From assembly GCA_018883705.1 (NCBI GenBank), contig JAHLFQ010000024.1:1-32429 (forward strand): a stretch of 32,429 nt of DNA. The letters are read 5' to 3'. Shown here in pieces: positions 1 to 10,562 of the stretch. The translations under genes were made by a program, and so were the position numbers. The DNA comes from Candidatus Cellulosilyticum pullistercoris. Its GTDB lineage: Bacteria; Bacillota; Clostridia; Lachnospirales; Cellulosilyticaceae. The notes beneath the pieces were generated by a model. That model saw nothing but the letters and a program-made list of their open reading frames with translations, was not told the DNA's origin and ran no database searches. Numbering within the stretch: the stretch's first letter is position 1; every line of letters begins with the position of its first letter.

Positions 1-1464
1 AGATAATAAAAGTAAGCTCATTAAATTTTTTATCGCTTGCCTACGTCTATGATTAATAGTTTCTTCTTGTGTTTCGCCTTCGAAACCCCAATTATAACTG
101 TAGTTTGCATTATGACCATCTCTATTGTTCTCACCATTTGCCTCATTATGCTTATGGTTATAAGTGACTAAATCCCACATCGTAAAGCCATCATGAGCAG
201 TAATAAAATGAATGGTATGATTCTTACCCTTTCTTGTATCTACAAAAGGAATTTCTTTTCCCATCATACAAGCAGATACTGCTGGTACAATACCTTGATC
301 GCCTTTAATAAATTTACGTATGGTATCTCTAAAATAATCACTCCATTCACAAAAAGGTGCAGGCATACGCCCAACATCATAATTCCCTTTCGCATCCCAT
401 CCTTCAGTAATCAATTTTACCTTTGATAAAATAGTATTTTCTGCAATTTCATTAAGTAGAGACTCATTGAGCCATCTTCCTCTTTCATCCTGACCTAATA
501 TGGATGCTAAATCAAATCGAAAGCCATCTACACCTATCTCACTTACCCAATAAGTAAGACTTTCTTTTATTAGATTTTTAACAAGAGGATGATTTGTATT
601 TAAAGTATTTCCTGTTCCTGCACAATTTAGAAATTTGTATTGTTCATCATATTTATAATATATCTCTGGCGCCAAATATTTAAAGTGGATAGCAACACCA
701 TCTTCTCCCCCTTCTCCTGTGTGATTATAAACCACATCCAATATAACTTCGATTTTTTCATGGTGTGCAGCCTCAATAAAAGATTGAAGTTCTCTTAATG
801 ATGCCTCACTTGTTTTTTCGACACTATATCTTTCATCTATGGCGAAAAAGGCAATTGGATTATATCCCCATACATCTTCTAATAAATCATTAGTATATGG
901 ATTTTTATTTTTTAAAGTATATGGATACCACTTGAAAATAGGTAAAAGTTCTAAAGTTGTAATGCCTAGTTGCTTAAGATAGGGTAATTTTCGTATGAGT
1001 CCTTTAAAAGTGCCTCTTTCCTCATAGGGAATACTTGAATCAATTCTAGTAAAGTGTCCAACATGTATTTCATAAATTATTGTCTGCTCCCATGGAATCT
1101 GTGGTTTCGAGACTTTATAATATTGTTTTGAAGTAATCAGATTTCGCCACTCCCCTTGAAAGTAGGTCACACCTTTAGCATAAGGGTCCATAATAGATGG
1201 GGAGTAAGAATAGTCTTCATGCATAATACGCCATACATAGTACATACCTCTCTTAGCTTGAGGTATAAAAGTACTAAAAAAATTACTATCTCCTATTCTT
1301 TCAATGACTTGTTTAATAATAGGCGTTGAATGATTAACATTTTGATAAATCTCCAGTACCATCGCAAAGGCGTTCTTGGCATAAATTTTAAAAGTAGCTC
1401 CCTTATCATTTAAATGGCACCCTAAATTGTCTCTACTATCTGTGTATGCTGATAAACTATTCAT
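1..1464 (-). CDS. Glycogen debranching enzyme / GH13 isoamylase-type (GlgX-like), 3' end truncated by window edge
   Basis: Not in ORF track because it runs off the window. Reverse-strand reading from ATG at 1464 is open to position 1: MNSLSAYTDSRDNLGCHLNDKGATFKIYAKNAFAMVLEIYQ... (CBM48-like), YEIHVGHFTR, VWGYNPIAFFAIDERY, DVVYNHTGEGG, GFRFDLASILG, FITAHDGFTMWDLVTYNHKHNEANGENNRDG (GlgX/isoamylase hallmark). Confidence 0.9.
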   Translation of the reverse strand, partial: MNSLSAYTDSRDNLGCHLNDKGATFKIYAKNAFAMVLEIYQNVNHSTPIIKQVIERIGDSNFFSTFIPQAKRGMYYVWRIMHEDYSYSPSIMDPYAKGVTYFQGEWRNLITSKQYYKVSKPQIPWEQTIIYEIHVGHFTRIDSSIPYEERGTFKGLIRKLPYLKQLGITTLELLPIFKWYPYTLKNKNPYTNDLLEDVWGYNPIAFFAIDERYSVEKTSEASLRELQSFIEAAHHEKIEVILDVVYNHTGEGGEDGVAIHFKYLAPEIYYKYDEQYKFLNCAGTGNTLNTNHPLVKNLIKESLTYWVSEIGVDGFRFDLASILGQDERGRWLNESLLNEIAENTILSKVKLITEGWDAKGNYDVGRMPAPFCEWSDYFRDTIRKFIKGDQGIVPAVSACMMGKEIPFVDTRKGKNHTIHFITAHDGFTMWDLVTYNHKHNEANGENNRDGHNANYSYNWGFEGETQEETINHRRRQAIKNLMSLLLLS

Positions 1465-1530
1465 TTTTCACCTTCTTTATAACCTATGATCAATTCGTCT
1501 CTTTTAATTATTGATCTTTCCTATACATAC

Positions 1531-1559
1531 TTGAAATATCTTTTATCCTATGCTATAGT
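1531..1559 (+). promoter_or_regulatory. Sigma-A-type promoter for T-box/tyrS (TTGAAA-N17-TATAGT)
   Basis: ttgaaa at 1531-1536, 17-nt spacer, tatagt at 1554-1559, just upstream of the T-box leader. Confidence 0.65.
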
Positions 1560-1565
1560 ATGCAT

Positions 1566-1795
1566 TAATTAAATAACTTATAAAATGATGAAGAAGAATG
1601 AGTAGTAATTTAAAGTGTTGTTTTAGAGAATGTGCGGTCGGTGCAAGCACATCACCTTTTCATTATGAATTACACCTTTGGAGTTTTAATTCGGCTGTCA
1701 CCGTTATCGACATGAGGCAAATTTTATTTGTAAATTAAGGTGGTACCACGGGTTATCTCGTCCTTAGCGGATGAGGTGCCCTTTTTTATTTATTA
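1566..1795 (+). promoter_or_regulatory. T-box leader (tyrosine) upstream of tyrS
   Basis: Canonical T-box AAGGTGGTACCACG at 1737-1750, followed by terminator-like gggttatctcgtcc/ggatgaggtgccc + T-run. Stem I AGAGA motif near 1625. Putative specifier TAC (Tyr) at 1671-1673 in GAATTACACC. Precedes tyrS. Confidence 0.9.
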
Positions 1796-1816
1796 CAATT
1801 TTAGGAGGAAACAATA

Positions 1817-3040
1817 ATGAACGTTTTTGATATTTTAATGGAACGTGGTTTTATTCAACAATGTACCCATGAAAAAGAAATTAAAGAACTTTTAGATAAG
1901 GAAAAAGTTACTTTTTATATTGGTTTTGACCCTACTGCAGACAGCCTTCATGTTGGCCATTTTGTAACTGTTATGGCAATGAGCCATATGCAACGTGCTG
2001 GTCACCGTCCAATTGTTTTATTCGGTGGTGGAACAGGTATGGTAGGTGACCCAACTGGTAAAACAGATATGCGTAAGATGATGACTACAGAAACAATTGA
2101 TCACAATATTGCTTGTTTCAAAAAACAAATGTCTCGCTTTATTTCATTTGATAATGATGCAGCGATTATGGTAGATAATGGTGATTGGCTTCGTAATCTT
2201 AACTATATCGACTTCTTAAGAGAAGTAGGTGTACATTTCTCTGTAAATCGTATGCTTACAGCTGAATGCTTTAAACAACGTCTGGAAAAAGGGCTTTCTT
2301 TCTTAGAATTCAACTACATGCTTATGCAATCTTATGATTTCTTAGAACTTTTTAGACGTTATAATTGTAAACTTGAGCTAGGTGGTAATGACCAATGGTC
2401 TAATATCCTTGGTGGTGTTGAACTTGTTCGTAGACTTCATGGTGAACAATCATTTGGTATGACTTTCTCACTTCTTACAAATAGTGAAGGTAAGAAAATG
2501 GGTAAAACAGAAAAAGGTGCGGTTTGGTTAGATCCTGAAAAAACTTCTCCATATGAATTCTATCAATACTGGCGTAATGTAGCTGATGCAGATGTTAAGA
2601 AATGTTTATCACTACTTACTTATGTGCCAATGGATGAAGTAAATGCACTTACTAATGTAGAAGGTTCAGCTATTAATAAGGCTAAAGAGCGACTTGCTTT
2701 TGAAGTAACTAAAATTGTACATGGTGAAGAAGAAGCTCACAAAGCAGATACAGCTGCAAAAGCTCTGTTCTTAGGTGGTGCTCATGGTGGTTCTATTCCT
2801 ACTACTGAGTTTACATCTAGTGATTTTGAAGGAGGTATGGATATTCTAACCTTACTTCAACAAACTAAATTAGTGCCTTCTCGTTCTGAAGGTCGTCGTT
2901 TAGTGACTCAAAATGGTATTAAGGTAAATGAACAACCTGTAACAGATCCAAATGCTCAAATTACTATGGCAGATTTTAAAGATAATGAATTAATGATTCA
3001 AAAAGGTAAAAAAGTTTTCCATAAAGTAGTACTAAAATAA
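1817..3040 (+). CDS. tyrS: Tyrosine--tRNA ligase
   Basis: 407 aa; [16 protein letters not shown] (HIGH-like), [22 protein letters not shown] (KMSKS-like), C-terminal S4 domain; RBS AGGAGG; T-box upstream. Confidence 0.98.
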   Translation: MNVFDILMERGFIQQCTHEKEIKELLDKEKVTFYIGFDPTADSLHVGHFVTVMAMSHMQRAGHRPIVLFGGGTGMVGDPTGKTDMRKMMTTETIDHNIACFKKQMSRFISFDNDAAIMVDNGDWLRNLNYIDFLREVGVHFSVNRMLTAECFKQRLEKGLSFLEFNYMLMQSYDFLELFRRYNCKLELGGNDQWSNILGGVELVRRLHGEQSFGMTFSLLTNSEGKKMGKTEKGAVWLDPEKTSPYEFYQYWRNVADADVKKCLSLLTYVPMDEVNALTNVEGSAINKAKERLAFEVTKIVHGEEEAHKADTAAKALFLGGAHGGSIPTTEFTSSDFEGGMDILTLLQQTKLVPSRSEGRRLVTQNGIKVNEQPVTDPNAQITMADFKDNELMIQKGKKVFHKVVLK

Positions 3041-3049
3041 TAATATGAT

Positions 3050-3093
3050 AAAAATAAGAGGATGCTATATTAGTTAGCGTCCTCTTATTTTTA
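3050..3093. terminator. Bidirectional Rho-independent terminator between convergent tyrS and AI-2E transporter genes
   Basis: aaaataagaggatgct-atattagtt-agcgtcctcttatttt, with T-runs on both strands. Confidence 0.85.
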
Positions 3094-3116
3094 CTTTCTA
3101 TAAACTCATATATGAC

Positions 3117-4319
3117 TTATCCTTCATTCTCTCCAAAAATTTCGGGCATGTAGCGAATAAGTAATAATCTAATAAAAGCAGCAACTGGAACTGCTAAAAG
3201 CATACCAACTAGCCCAAATAGATGTCCACCTATTAATATGGCTAATAAGACAACAATAGGATGTAAATTGACACAATCCCCAACAATCTTAGGTACAATA
3301 ATCCAACCATCTATTTGCTGAATGATTAGTATGGCAACGGCTCCATATATAGCTTTCATAGGATTCGGATCCAATATACCGATAATGATAGATAGTATAA
3401 ATCCTACAATAGGCCCAAAATAAGGAATTAGATTAAATATCCCAGAAATAATTCCGATAATAATAGCAAAGTCAAGGTCAATAAGTGTTAACGCTATACT
3501 TGTTAAAATAGCTATGATAATAGAATCAATGACTTCACCCCGTATATAACCTGTAAAAACAATGTCTACATCTTTAGCTAGTGATTTTATTCCTCTATAA
3601 TGTTTACCACATAAATGATTAAAAATTCTATCACTAAGTGCCAAGCAACGTGCTTTATCTTGTAAGAGATAGAATGCAACAACAAAAGCTAATAACCAAT
3701 TCATTGCATGTATACCCATCTCTGTTAAACCATTTATAAAGTGTATATAAAGACTTAATACGAATCGATTGATGGCATCATAAATATCTTGTATAAATGC
3801 TGCTCTTTCCTGTAAGATACCTAATTCATTTGTAAAAGTCATAAAACTATTTATCATCTCTTCAAAATAAGCCACATAATATGTCATACTTTCTTTTAAG
3901 CTAGATAAAGTGAAGCTACCTGATATTTGGTCCACATTGATCATAATCATTAAGATAAAGACACCTATGATAGAAATGACAGTTAAAAATGTTAAAAGCG
4001 TTGGCATCGTTCTCGTATGCCAACGCTTGTTTTTTACCTCATTTGAATGAAGTTGTTTATGACGTTGAAACTTATTAGAAGAAGCTATTTTATGCCATCT
4101 GCACTCATAGAAATCCACGATTGGGTCTAATAAATAGGCAATTACAATCCCAATAATTAAAGGCTCTAATAGAGTATAGACAATACCTAGCCCTAACTTT
4201 ATAATTTGCCAAACAAGATTTAATCGTAAGAGAATGCAGGTGGCTATAATAATGGCAATACATGTACAGAAGGTGTACACAGCAATATTAAAATAGCGGT
4301 TATTCTTCTCAAGTTTCAT
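3117..4319 (-). CDS. AI-2E family transporter (PerM/YtvI-like membrane protein)
   Basis: 400 aa, multiple TM segments; GEVIDSIIIAILTSIAL, GIFNLIPYFGPIVGFI, IDGWIIVPKIVGDCVNLHPIVVLLAILIGGHLFGLVGMLLAVPVAA typical of the family. Confidence 0.92.
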   Translation of the reverse strand: MKLEKNNRYFNIAVYTFCTCIAIIIATCILLRLNLVWQIIKLGLGIVYTLLEPLIIGIVIAYLLDPIVDFYECRWHKIASSNKFQRHKQLHSNEVKNKRWHTRTMPTLLTFLTVISIIGVFILMIMINVDQISGSFTLSSLKESMTYYVAYFEEMINSFMTFTNELGILQERAAFIQDIYDAINRFVLSLYIHFINGLTEMGIHAMNWLLAFVVAFYLLQDKARCLALSDRIFNHLCGKHYRGIKSLAKDVDIVFTGYIRGEVIDSIIIAILTSIALTLIDLDFAIIIGIISGIFNLIPYFGPIVGFILSIIIGILDPNPMKAIYGAVAILIIQQIDGWIIVPKIVGDCVNLHPIVVLLAILIGGHLFGLVGMLLAVPVAAFIRLLLIRYMPEIFGENEG

Positions 4320-4341
4320 ACCTCAATCACGCTCCTAATAA

Positions 4342-5802
4342 CTAATATGTTATTAGACTCTCCAAAAGTTTTACTAGATATTCATAAACACGCGCCATAG
4401 AAGAAATACTTGCAACTTCTTGAGGTGAATGAATATGTTTAAGATTTGGTCCCATTGAAATCATATCCAGACCTGGACACTTTTCTGCAATAAAGCCACA
4501 TTCTAATCCTGCATGAATTGCTGTTACAGCTGGTTTTTTACCATACATTTCTTCATATAGTGAAATAGATAAATCACGAATACGAGAATGTTCATTATAC
4601 TGCCATGCTGGATAGTCGCCTTTAACTTCAAATGTCATATTCATTGCTGTACTTAAAGCTTTTAGTTTATTCAAAAGTTCTTCTTTACGTGAAGCAACAG
4701 AACTACGTACTGCTGTTCCAAAGCGAATTTTGTTATTCTCAACCTTTACAATACCTAAATTTAATGATGTTTGAACAAGCCCCTTCATATGTTGATCATA
4801 TCCCATCACTCCATTTGGAATGATTAAAAGAAGATTAATGAGTTGATCTACCGCACTTTTGCAAATACCTTGTTCTTGGTATGCTGTTTCTGTTACTGTC
4901 ATAGAAATGTCTGGATCTTGCACTGAAAGTTCTGCTTTAAATACTGTAAGCATTTCTTGAGCGACTTCTTTTAATAGATTAACATGATCTTTAGAAAGAG
5001 CAAGAACAACTTCACATTCACGTGTAATAACATTATCTTTTGTTCCACCTTCAAAGCTAACAAGTTCAAAATCTAGCTGCTTTCTAAGTGCATTTAGTAC
5101 TCTTCCCATAAGAAGGTGTGCATTTCCTCTCTCATAATGAATTTCAGCTCCAGAATGTCCACCTTTCAATCCATTTAAGGTAATTTTATAAAGGACTGCA
5201 TCCTTTGAAATTTTTATGGGTTCATAAGGCATTGTTAAATAAGCCTTTGCTCCTCCTGCACAACTTACTAAAAATTCTCCTTCTACCTCAGTATCTAAAT
5301 TTAAAAGGATTTTTCCTTGTAAATATTCTGGATGTAGATTAGATACACCTGTCATTCCACGTTCTTCATCCGTGGTCATTAAACATTCAATAGCTGGATG
5401 TTTTAGTGTATCATCTGCTAATATAGCCATCTGATAAGCGATAGCTACACCATTATCAGCGCCTAAAGTTGTCCCCTCTGCACCAATCCAATCTCCATCA
5501 ATATAGAGTTTAAGCCCTTCTGTTTTAAAGTCATGCTGTGTATCTTTATTTTTTTCACATACCATATCTAGGTGTCCTTGTAAAATAACAGCAGGTACGT
5601 TTTCATATCCTTTTGTAGCTGGTTTTTTAATATAGATATTATATGCTTCATCTTGATGAACTTCTAAACCAAGATCTTTTGCAAATTTTACCATATAGTC
5701 ACTAATTGCTTTTTCATTTCCTGATTCCCTTGGAATACTACTAATTATTTCAAAGTACTCAAATACTTTTTGAGGTTGCAATGCTTTTAAAACGTTTGAC
5801 AT
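4342..5802 (-). CDS. pepD: Aminoacyl-histidine dipeptidase (beta-Ala-His dipeptidase, M20 family PepD)
   Basis: 486 aa; FEIISSIPRESGNEKAISDY, LQGHLDMVCEKN, GTTLGADNGVAIAY, TTDEERGMTG, GGHSGAEIHYERGNA, HAGLECGFIAEKCPGLDMISMGPN. Confidence 0.95.
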   Translation of the reverse strand: MSNVLKALQPQKVFEYFEIISSIPRESGNEKAISDYMVKFAKDLGLEVHQDEAYNIYIKKPATKGYENVPAVILQGHLDMVCEKNKDTQHDFKTEGLKLYIDGDWIGAEGTTLGADNGVAIAYQMAILADDTLKHPAIECLMTTDEERGMTGVSNLHPEYLQGKILLNLDTEVEGEFLVSCAGGAKAYLTMPYEPIKISKDAVLYKITLNGLKGGHSGAEIHYERGNAHLLMGRVLNALRKQLDFELVSFEGGTKDNVITRECEVVLALSKDHVNLLKEVAQEMLTVFKAELSVQDPDISMTVTETAYQEQGICKSAVDQLINLLLIIPNGVMGYDQHMKGLVQTSLNLGIVKVENNKIRFGTAVRSSVASRKEELLNKLKALSTAMNMTFEVKGDYPAWQYNEHSRIRDLSISLYEEMYGKKPAVTAIHAGLECGFIAEKCPGLDMISMGPNLKHIHSPQEVASISSMARVYEYLVKLLESLITY

Positions 5803-5830
5803 AAGTATTTTCTCCTTTTTATTTTATAAA

Positions 5831-7189
5831 TTAGTTTTTAAAACTATGAATTGGAGCCGGAATTCTTCCGCCTCTTGTAATAAAGTCCACACATTGATAA
5901 GGATTAACTGGCATAATAGGCGCATATCCTAATAGACCACCAAATTCAACACTATCTCCAACTTTTTTTCCAATAGCAGGGATGATACGAACTGCTGTTG
6001 TTTTAGCATTAATCATACCAATAGCCATTTCATCTGCAATAATGCCGGAAATAGTTGCCGCACTAGTATCACCTGGAATGGCAACCATATCAAGTCCTAC
6101 TGAACATACGCAAGTCATTGCTTCAAGTTTTTCAAGAGTTAAAGCACCTATTTCGGCAGCACGGATCATGGCATGATCTTCACTAACAGGAATAAATGCA
6201 CCACTTAAGCCACCTACGCATGAAGATGCCATCACACCGCCCTTTTTAACAGAATCATTTAAAATAGCAAGTGCCGCAGTTGTTCCTGGTGCACCTGCAC
6301 TTTCAAGACCCATTTCTTCAAAAATCTCTGCAATACTATCTCCTACTGCTGGTGTTGGTGCAAGTGATAAATCAATAATACCAAATGGCACATCTAACAT
6401 TGAAGAAGCTTCTCTTGCAACCATTTGACCCGCTCTTGTGATTTTGAATGCTGTACGCTTTACTTGTTCACATAATGTTTCAAAGTCTGCGCCTCTAACT
6501 TCTTCTAATGCTTTTTTAACAACACCAGGGCCACTTACACCTACGTTAATAACTGCCTCTCTTTCACCTACTCCATGAAAGGCACCGGCCATAAAAGGAT
6601 TATCTTCTGGTGCATTACAGAAAACAACGAATTTTGCACAACCAATACTTGCACGATCAGCTGTTCTTTCGGCTGTTAATTTAATAATTTCGCCAATACG
6701 TTTAACTGCGTCCATATTGATTCCTGTACGTGTAGAACCAACATTTACTGAAGAGCAAACGTTTTGTGTGACATCTAAAGCTTCTGGAATAGATTCTATA
6801 AGCACATTATCTGCATTTGTACAACCTTTATGCACAAGTGCAGAAAAACCACCAATAAAGTTAACCCCTACAGTTTGTGCAGCTCGGTCTAATGCTTTCG
6901 CAATAGGTACATACGAATGGGCCCCCGTAGCTCCGCCAATTAAGGCAATAGGTGTAACTGAAATACGCTTATTTACAATGGGTATACCGTATTTTTTAGA
7001 GATGATTTCTCCTGTTTCTACTAATTTTTCTGCTTTACGAGTAATTTTATCATAGACTTTATTACAGAGCTTATCCATATCATCACATGCACAGTCTAAT
7101 AAGCTAATCCCCATAGTAATCGTACGAATATCTAAATTTGACTCTTGAATCATTTTATTTGTTTCTTGCACTTCATATCTTGAAATCAT
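5831..7189 (-). CDS. PFL family protein (UPF0210/DUF711)
   Basis: 452 aa; glycine-rich conserved sequence, e.g. [58 protein letters not shown]; adjacent to ACT protein as usual. Confidence 0.93.
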   Translation of the reverse strand: MISRYEVQETNKMIQESNLDIRTITMGISLLDCACDDMDKLCNKVYDKITRKAEKLVETGEIISKKYGIPIVNKRISVTPIALIGGATGAHSYVPIAKALDRAAQTVGVNFIGGFSALVHKGCTNADNVLIESIPEALDVTQNVCSSVNVGSTRTGINMDAVKRIGEIIKLTAERTADRASIGCAKFVVFCNAPEDNPFMAGAFHGVGEREAVINVGVSGPGVVKKALEEVRGADFETLCEQVKRTAFKITRAGQMVAREASSMLDVPFGIIDLSLAPTPAVGDSIAEIFEEMGLESAGAPGTTAALAILNDSVKKGGVMASSCVGGLSGAFIPVSEDHAMIRAAEIGALTLEKLEAMTCVCSVGLDMVAIPGDTSAATISGIIADEMAIGMINAKTTAVRIIPAIGKKVGDSVEFGGLLGYAPIMPVNPYQCVDFITRGGRIPAPIHSFKN

Positions 7190-7233
7190 GATTATTATTC
7201 CTCTCTATTTATTCCTATGTCACTATTCGTTTC

Positions 7234-7503
7234 TTAAATTCTGTGCATATTATCAAAAATATTTTGATGTTGCAAACGAATGTCTACGCCGATTTCTTGT
7301 CCTAATTTAGAAAGTTGATCTACGATCTCTACAAAATCACCTTTTGCAGCATCTATATCAACAATCATCATCATGTTAAAGTAACCTTGTACGATTGTTT
7401 GAGAAATATCTAAAATGTTAATATTTTTCTCACTTAAAAATGAACATACCTTTGCAATGATACCAACTTTATCTTTTCCTACTACTGTAATAATTCCTTT
7501 CAT
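7234..7503 (-). CDS. ACT domain-containing protein (UPF0237)
   Basis: 89 aa; MKGIITVVGKDKVGIIAKVCSFLSEKNINILDISQTIVQGYFNMMMIVDI. Confidence 0.95.
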   Translation of the reverse strand: MKGIITVVGKDKVGIIAKVCSFLSEKNINILDISQTIVQGYFNMMMIVDIDAAKGDFVEIVDQLSKLGQEIGVDIRLQHQNIFDNMHRI

Positions 7504-7549
7504 ATTCGGCCTCCTATCCCATTTAACTTAATTCTTACTCATTAATTGT

Positions 7550-9595
7550 TTACTTTTTCCAATAAATTTCTAATATATCTCCATCATGTAAAATATCAGT
7601 TAGTGCACCACTTCTACCATTTCTTATGAGTTGAATGGTACCTTGTGGTCTGGATAAATCAAAATCTATAAAATCAAATACGCCTGCAAAAATATAGTCC
7701 GAATCTTTTTTAGGTAAACAAACGAGCTGATGATTTACAGTAACATATAGACTTTCCTTTTCTATTTCAATACTTTTCTGCTGCATGGCAATTTTCTCTT
7801 GAGGTATTTCTTCAGGTATGCGCCTCTTTTCATGATCCGTAATTTGTTCTATAGGTGCCACTAGAAAATCAATTAAAAAAGCATCTCCATCTTGTATCAT
7901 ATAATCAGGCTTAACCTCTTTAAAATCTTTAGTAACTAATTTATTATCCATTGAAATACCTAAATTATCTAACAAGTCTTTCAGTGTATTGATAGAGCTG
8001 ATTGTAATTTCATCATTTGATAAAATAACATAATCTTTCGTTACTAAATTACCATTAACTAATACAAGTGGTAAATCATAGCTTTGTCCTTCAAGTTTTA
8101 CTTGCTTTTCACTTTTTATAAGATCACCTATGGTTAGATGGGGTGCCATACCATGCGTTGCAAATTCAATCCCAATGACATCTCCATCCTTAATGTGTTC
8201 TTGAATAGAAGCTTCTTTCCCATTTAGTAAAATAGTTGCTGGTACACCACTTTCTCCTTTTATCTTTTGGCGCTCACCATTTAACTTAAACATAAGTGTA
8301 TTGCCTTTTTTAGGGAAAATAGCACTATGTTCAATTCCTACGGCTATGATAGCATCTAAAATGGTAAGTTTTTTGGCATTAAGAAGTTGAACCTTCTGAT
8401 CATTAACCTCGACACATGTAAATTGATTATATTTATCCTGTATCATATTCATACAAATACCTACTGGTGTAATCATTTCAGGACTATCAAGCATACCAAT
8501 TTCATCCTTGAAGTTTACTAGATGTGTCGTACTTCTTAATGCTACTCGCTCCTTAGCTATTCCTAAGTGTGATCCTAGCCTTGATGTTACTTCTAACATT
8601 TGACTACCACCACCTACACAAAATACAGCATTAGGAGAAGTGCCTCCATTAAGACTTAAAATACGCTGTGCAATCTGACAAGTCATGGTCTCAATAACAG
8701 GTACAATCATTTCACTAAGTTCACTTGATGTAATGGTATGCGTCATTCCAATAATATCTGTAAATGTAATCTTCTCATTGATAATGGCTTGTTTCTTCAT
8801 CATTTCTGCTGTATTAAAATCCACCAAATATTTATGTACAATTGCTTCGGTTACCTCATCACCAGCACTCGGAATCATACCATATGATACAATGCTTCCT
8901 TCTTTAGTAATGGCAATATCAGATGTACCAGCTCCAATATCAATGAGCGCCAAATTTAGCAGTCTGATTTGCTTTGGAATAACTGCATTTATAGCAGCAA
9001 TAGGCTCTAATGTCAGATGACTCACAATAAGTTCCGCTCTTTCTGTTACTGCATATAAGCTATCAATAACTTGTTTAGGTAAGAAAGTTGCAATAAGCTT
9101 TGCTTTTATCTGATGGCCTTTATGTCCTTCAAGATTGACCATTACATACTCATCTAAGTAATACTGAATCACTGAATAAGCTACACAATAATAATCTGTT
9201 TCTTGCATCTTATCCTGCTGTTTAACCTTTGCCTTTTCTACACCTTCTAACTCCAAGTGATGAATATCTGATAAGGTAATCTCACGTACTTCATCAAAGG
9301 CTTCTGTTACTTCTACAATCTGCGTACTTAATGACCTACCGGCAGCAGCAACTGCTACTTCTTTTAGGACAACTCCTAATCTTTTTTCTAAAGCTATCTT
9401 TATTTCATAGACAATACGGGTCACTTTCTGTATATCATGAATTTGGCCATTTATCATGGCTCTTTCTTCGTGTGCTCTACATTCATAATCTACCAGCACA
9501 AAGTCCTCACCGTCTCTGTAGCCAACTACACCTATGACTGTCCGTGTACCGATATCTAATCCAAAGCATAATGTTTCTTTTAAATATGCATTCAC
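7550..9595 (-). CDS. FtsA-like actin-fold ATPase with long C-terminal extension (cell division FtsA domain protein)
   Basis: 681 aa, GTG start; FGLDIGTRTVIGVVGY, LALIDIGAGTSDIAITKEGSIVSYGMIPSAGDEVTEAI, AVFCVGGGSQM (actin-fold motifs) plus about 300 aa C-terminal extension. Confidence 0.85.
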   Translation of the reverse strand: MNAYLKETLCFGLDIGTRTVIGVVGYRDGEDFVLVDYECRAHEERAMINGQIHDIQKVTRIVYEIKIALEKRLGVVLKEVAVAAAGRSLSTQIVEVTEAFDEVREITLSDIHHLELEGVEKAKVKQQDKMQETDYYCVAYSVIQYYLDEYVMVNLEGHKGHQIKAKLIATFLPKQVIDSLYAVTERAELIVSHLTLEPIAAINAVIPKQIRLLNLALIDIGAGTSDIAITKEGSIVSYGMIPSAGDEVTEAIVHKYLVDFNTAEMMKKQAIINEKITFTDIIGMTHTITSSELSEMIVPVIETMTCQIAQRILSLNGGTSPNAVFCVGGGSQMLEVTSRLGSHLGIAKERVALRSTTHLVNFKDEIGMLDSPEMITPVGICMNMIQDKYNQFTCVEVNDQKVQLLNAKKLTILDAIIAVGIEHSAIFPKKGNTLMFKLNGERQKIKGESGVPATILLNGKEASIQEHIKDGDVIGIEFATHGMAPHLTIGDLIKSEKQVKLEGQSYDLPLVLVNGNLVTKDYVILSNDEITISSINTLKDLLDNLGISMDNKLVTKDFKEVKPDYMIQDGDAFLIDFLVAPIEQITDHEKRRIPEEIPQEKIAMQQKSIEIEKESLYVTVNHQLVCLPKKDSDYIFAGVFDFIDFDLSRPQGTIQLIRNGRSGALTDILHDGDILEIYWKK

Positions 9596-10497
9596 TTATA
9601 CATCCCCTTTAAAATTTTCTTAATTTGCTCAGCATACATATCAGGCGCTATGCTTATAATATGACAACCTGTAGCAATTTCAAAGCCTGCTACCTTTCCT
9701 ATACGAAGCATAAGTTTTATATGGAAATGATAAGGATATTCCTTTTTTAAATCACCACTCATAAAGCAGATATTAAAGGCATACTGAGATTTTATTTGAT
9801 GATATACTTGTAATAAATACTTCATTAACTTTCCTAACTCTTTTATTTCTTCTAATGAAAGCTCTCCATAATGTTGATAATGCTTTTTGGGAACAAGCCA
9901 CACTTCATAAGGAAATTGTGGTACTGGAGGTATCCAGATTTCCCACAAGCTATCCTCCCAAATCACACTCCCCTCTTGCTTATGTATGTTACTGCATAAA
10001 TAGCAACATTGTGTATGTAGACTATTATATGCTTGATACTTGATCTGCATAGTATAAGGTATGACTTCTAATGCAATCAATTGCCAATGAGAATGACTAA
10101 TACTTGCACCTGCATCTTCTCCGTAGTTCTTAAATACTTCAATTAGGCGAATGTTAGGCAAGGTCATAATGGCATGCCATCTCTTTTGAATCATACATAA
10201 TAATATTTCCCAGTGCTGAATTGTAAAATCTTTTGGATGAAATGTATGATTATGAGTATCGATAATCACATCATGTAGCCCTTTTGCTCGTTCTTCTGAA
10301 GTTACTGGATAGCGATTAGAAACAATTCTGGCAAAGAGTTCATCTGACTGCCAACTTTCATCAATTATCTTTTCTAAACTGGATTCATTGGCTAAACAAA
10401 AAGGACATGTTGTATCCCCTTCATGAATGAAAGGGCGATTATCGCGCTTTTGAGCAATAATGCATGCATCATAAAAAAACTTTTGATAATATTTCAT
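9592..10497 (-). CDS. GalT-like / DUF4931 family protein (HIT-superfamily nucleotidylyltransferase-like)
   Basis: 301 aa; CPFC...C-type start (TTCPFCLANE), VIIDTHNHTFHPKDF, GASISHSHWQLIALEVIP (HxH-type motif), CCYLCSNIHK, PYHFHIKLMLRIGKVAGFEIATGCHI. Overlaps the FtsA-like start codon (GTGA). Confidence 0.75.
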   Translation of the reverse strand: MKYYQKFFYDACIIAQKRDNRPFIHEGDTTCPFCLANESSLEKIIDESWQSDELFARIVSNRYPVTSEERAKGLHDVIIDTHNHTFHPKDFTIQHWEILLCMIQKRWHAIMTLPNIRLIEVFKNYGEDAGASISHSHWQLIALEVIPYTMQIKYQAYNSLHTQCCYLCSNIHKQEGSVIWEDSLWEIWIPPVPQFPYEVWLVPKKHYQHYGELSLEEIKELGKLMKYLLQVYHQIKSQYAFNICFMSGDLKKEYPYHFHIKLMLRIGKVAGFEIATGCHIISIAPDMYAEQIKKILKGMYK

Positions 10498-10562
10498 ATC
10501 CCTTCGCCTCTCTTTTTAATCATTTTACACTATAAGACTCTAAAATAAAAGTAATAATGTGC

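Noticed and set aside
193-426. 77-aa plus-strand ORF
   Set aside because: Antisense to the clearly coding GlgX-like gene; low-complexity translation, no RBS.
5982-7055. Plus-strand ORFs 5982-6176 and 6717-7055
   Set aside because: Antisense shadows of the PFL/UPF0210 gene; no family resemblance.
8685-9537. Plus-strand ORFs 8685-9020 and 9331-9537
   Set aside because: Antisense to the FtsA-like gene; codon-bias shadows.
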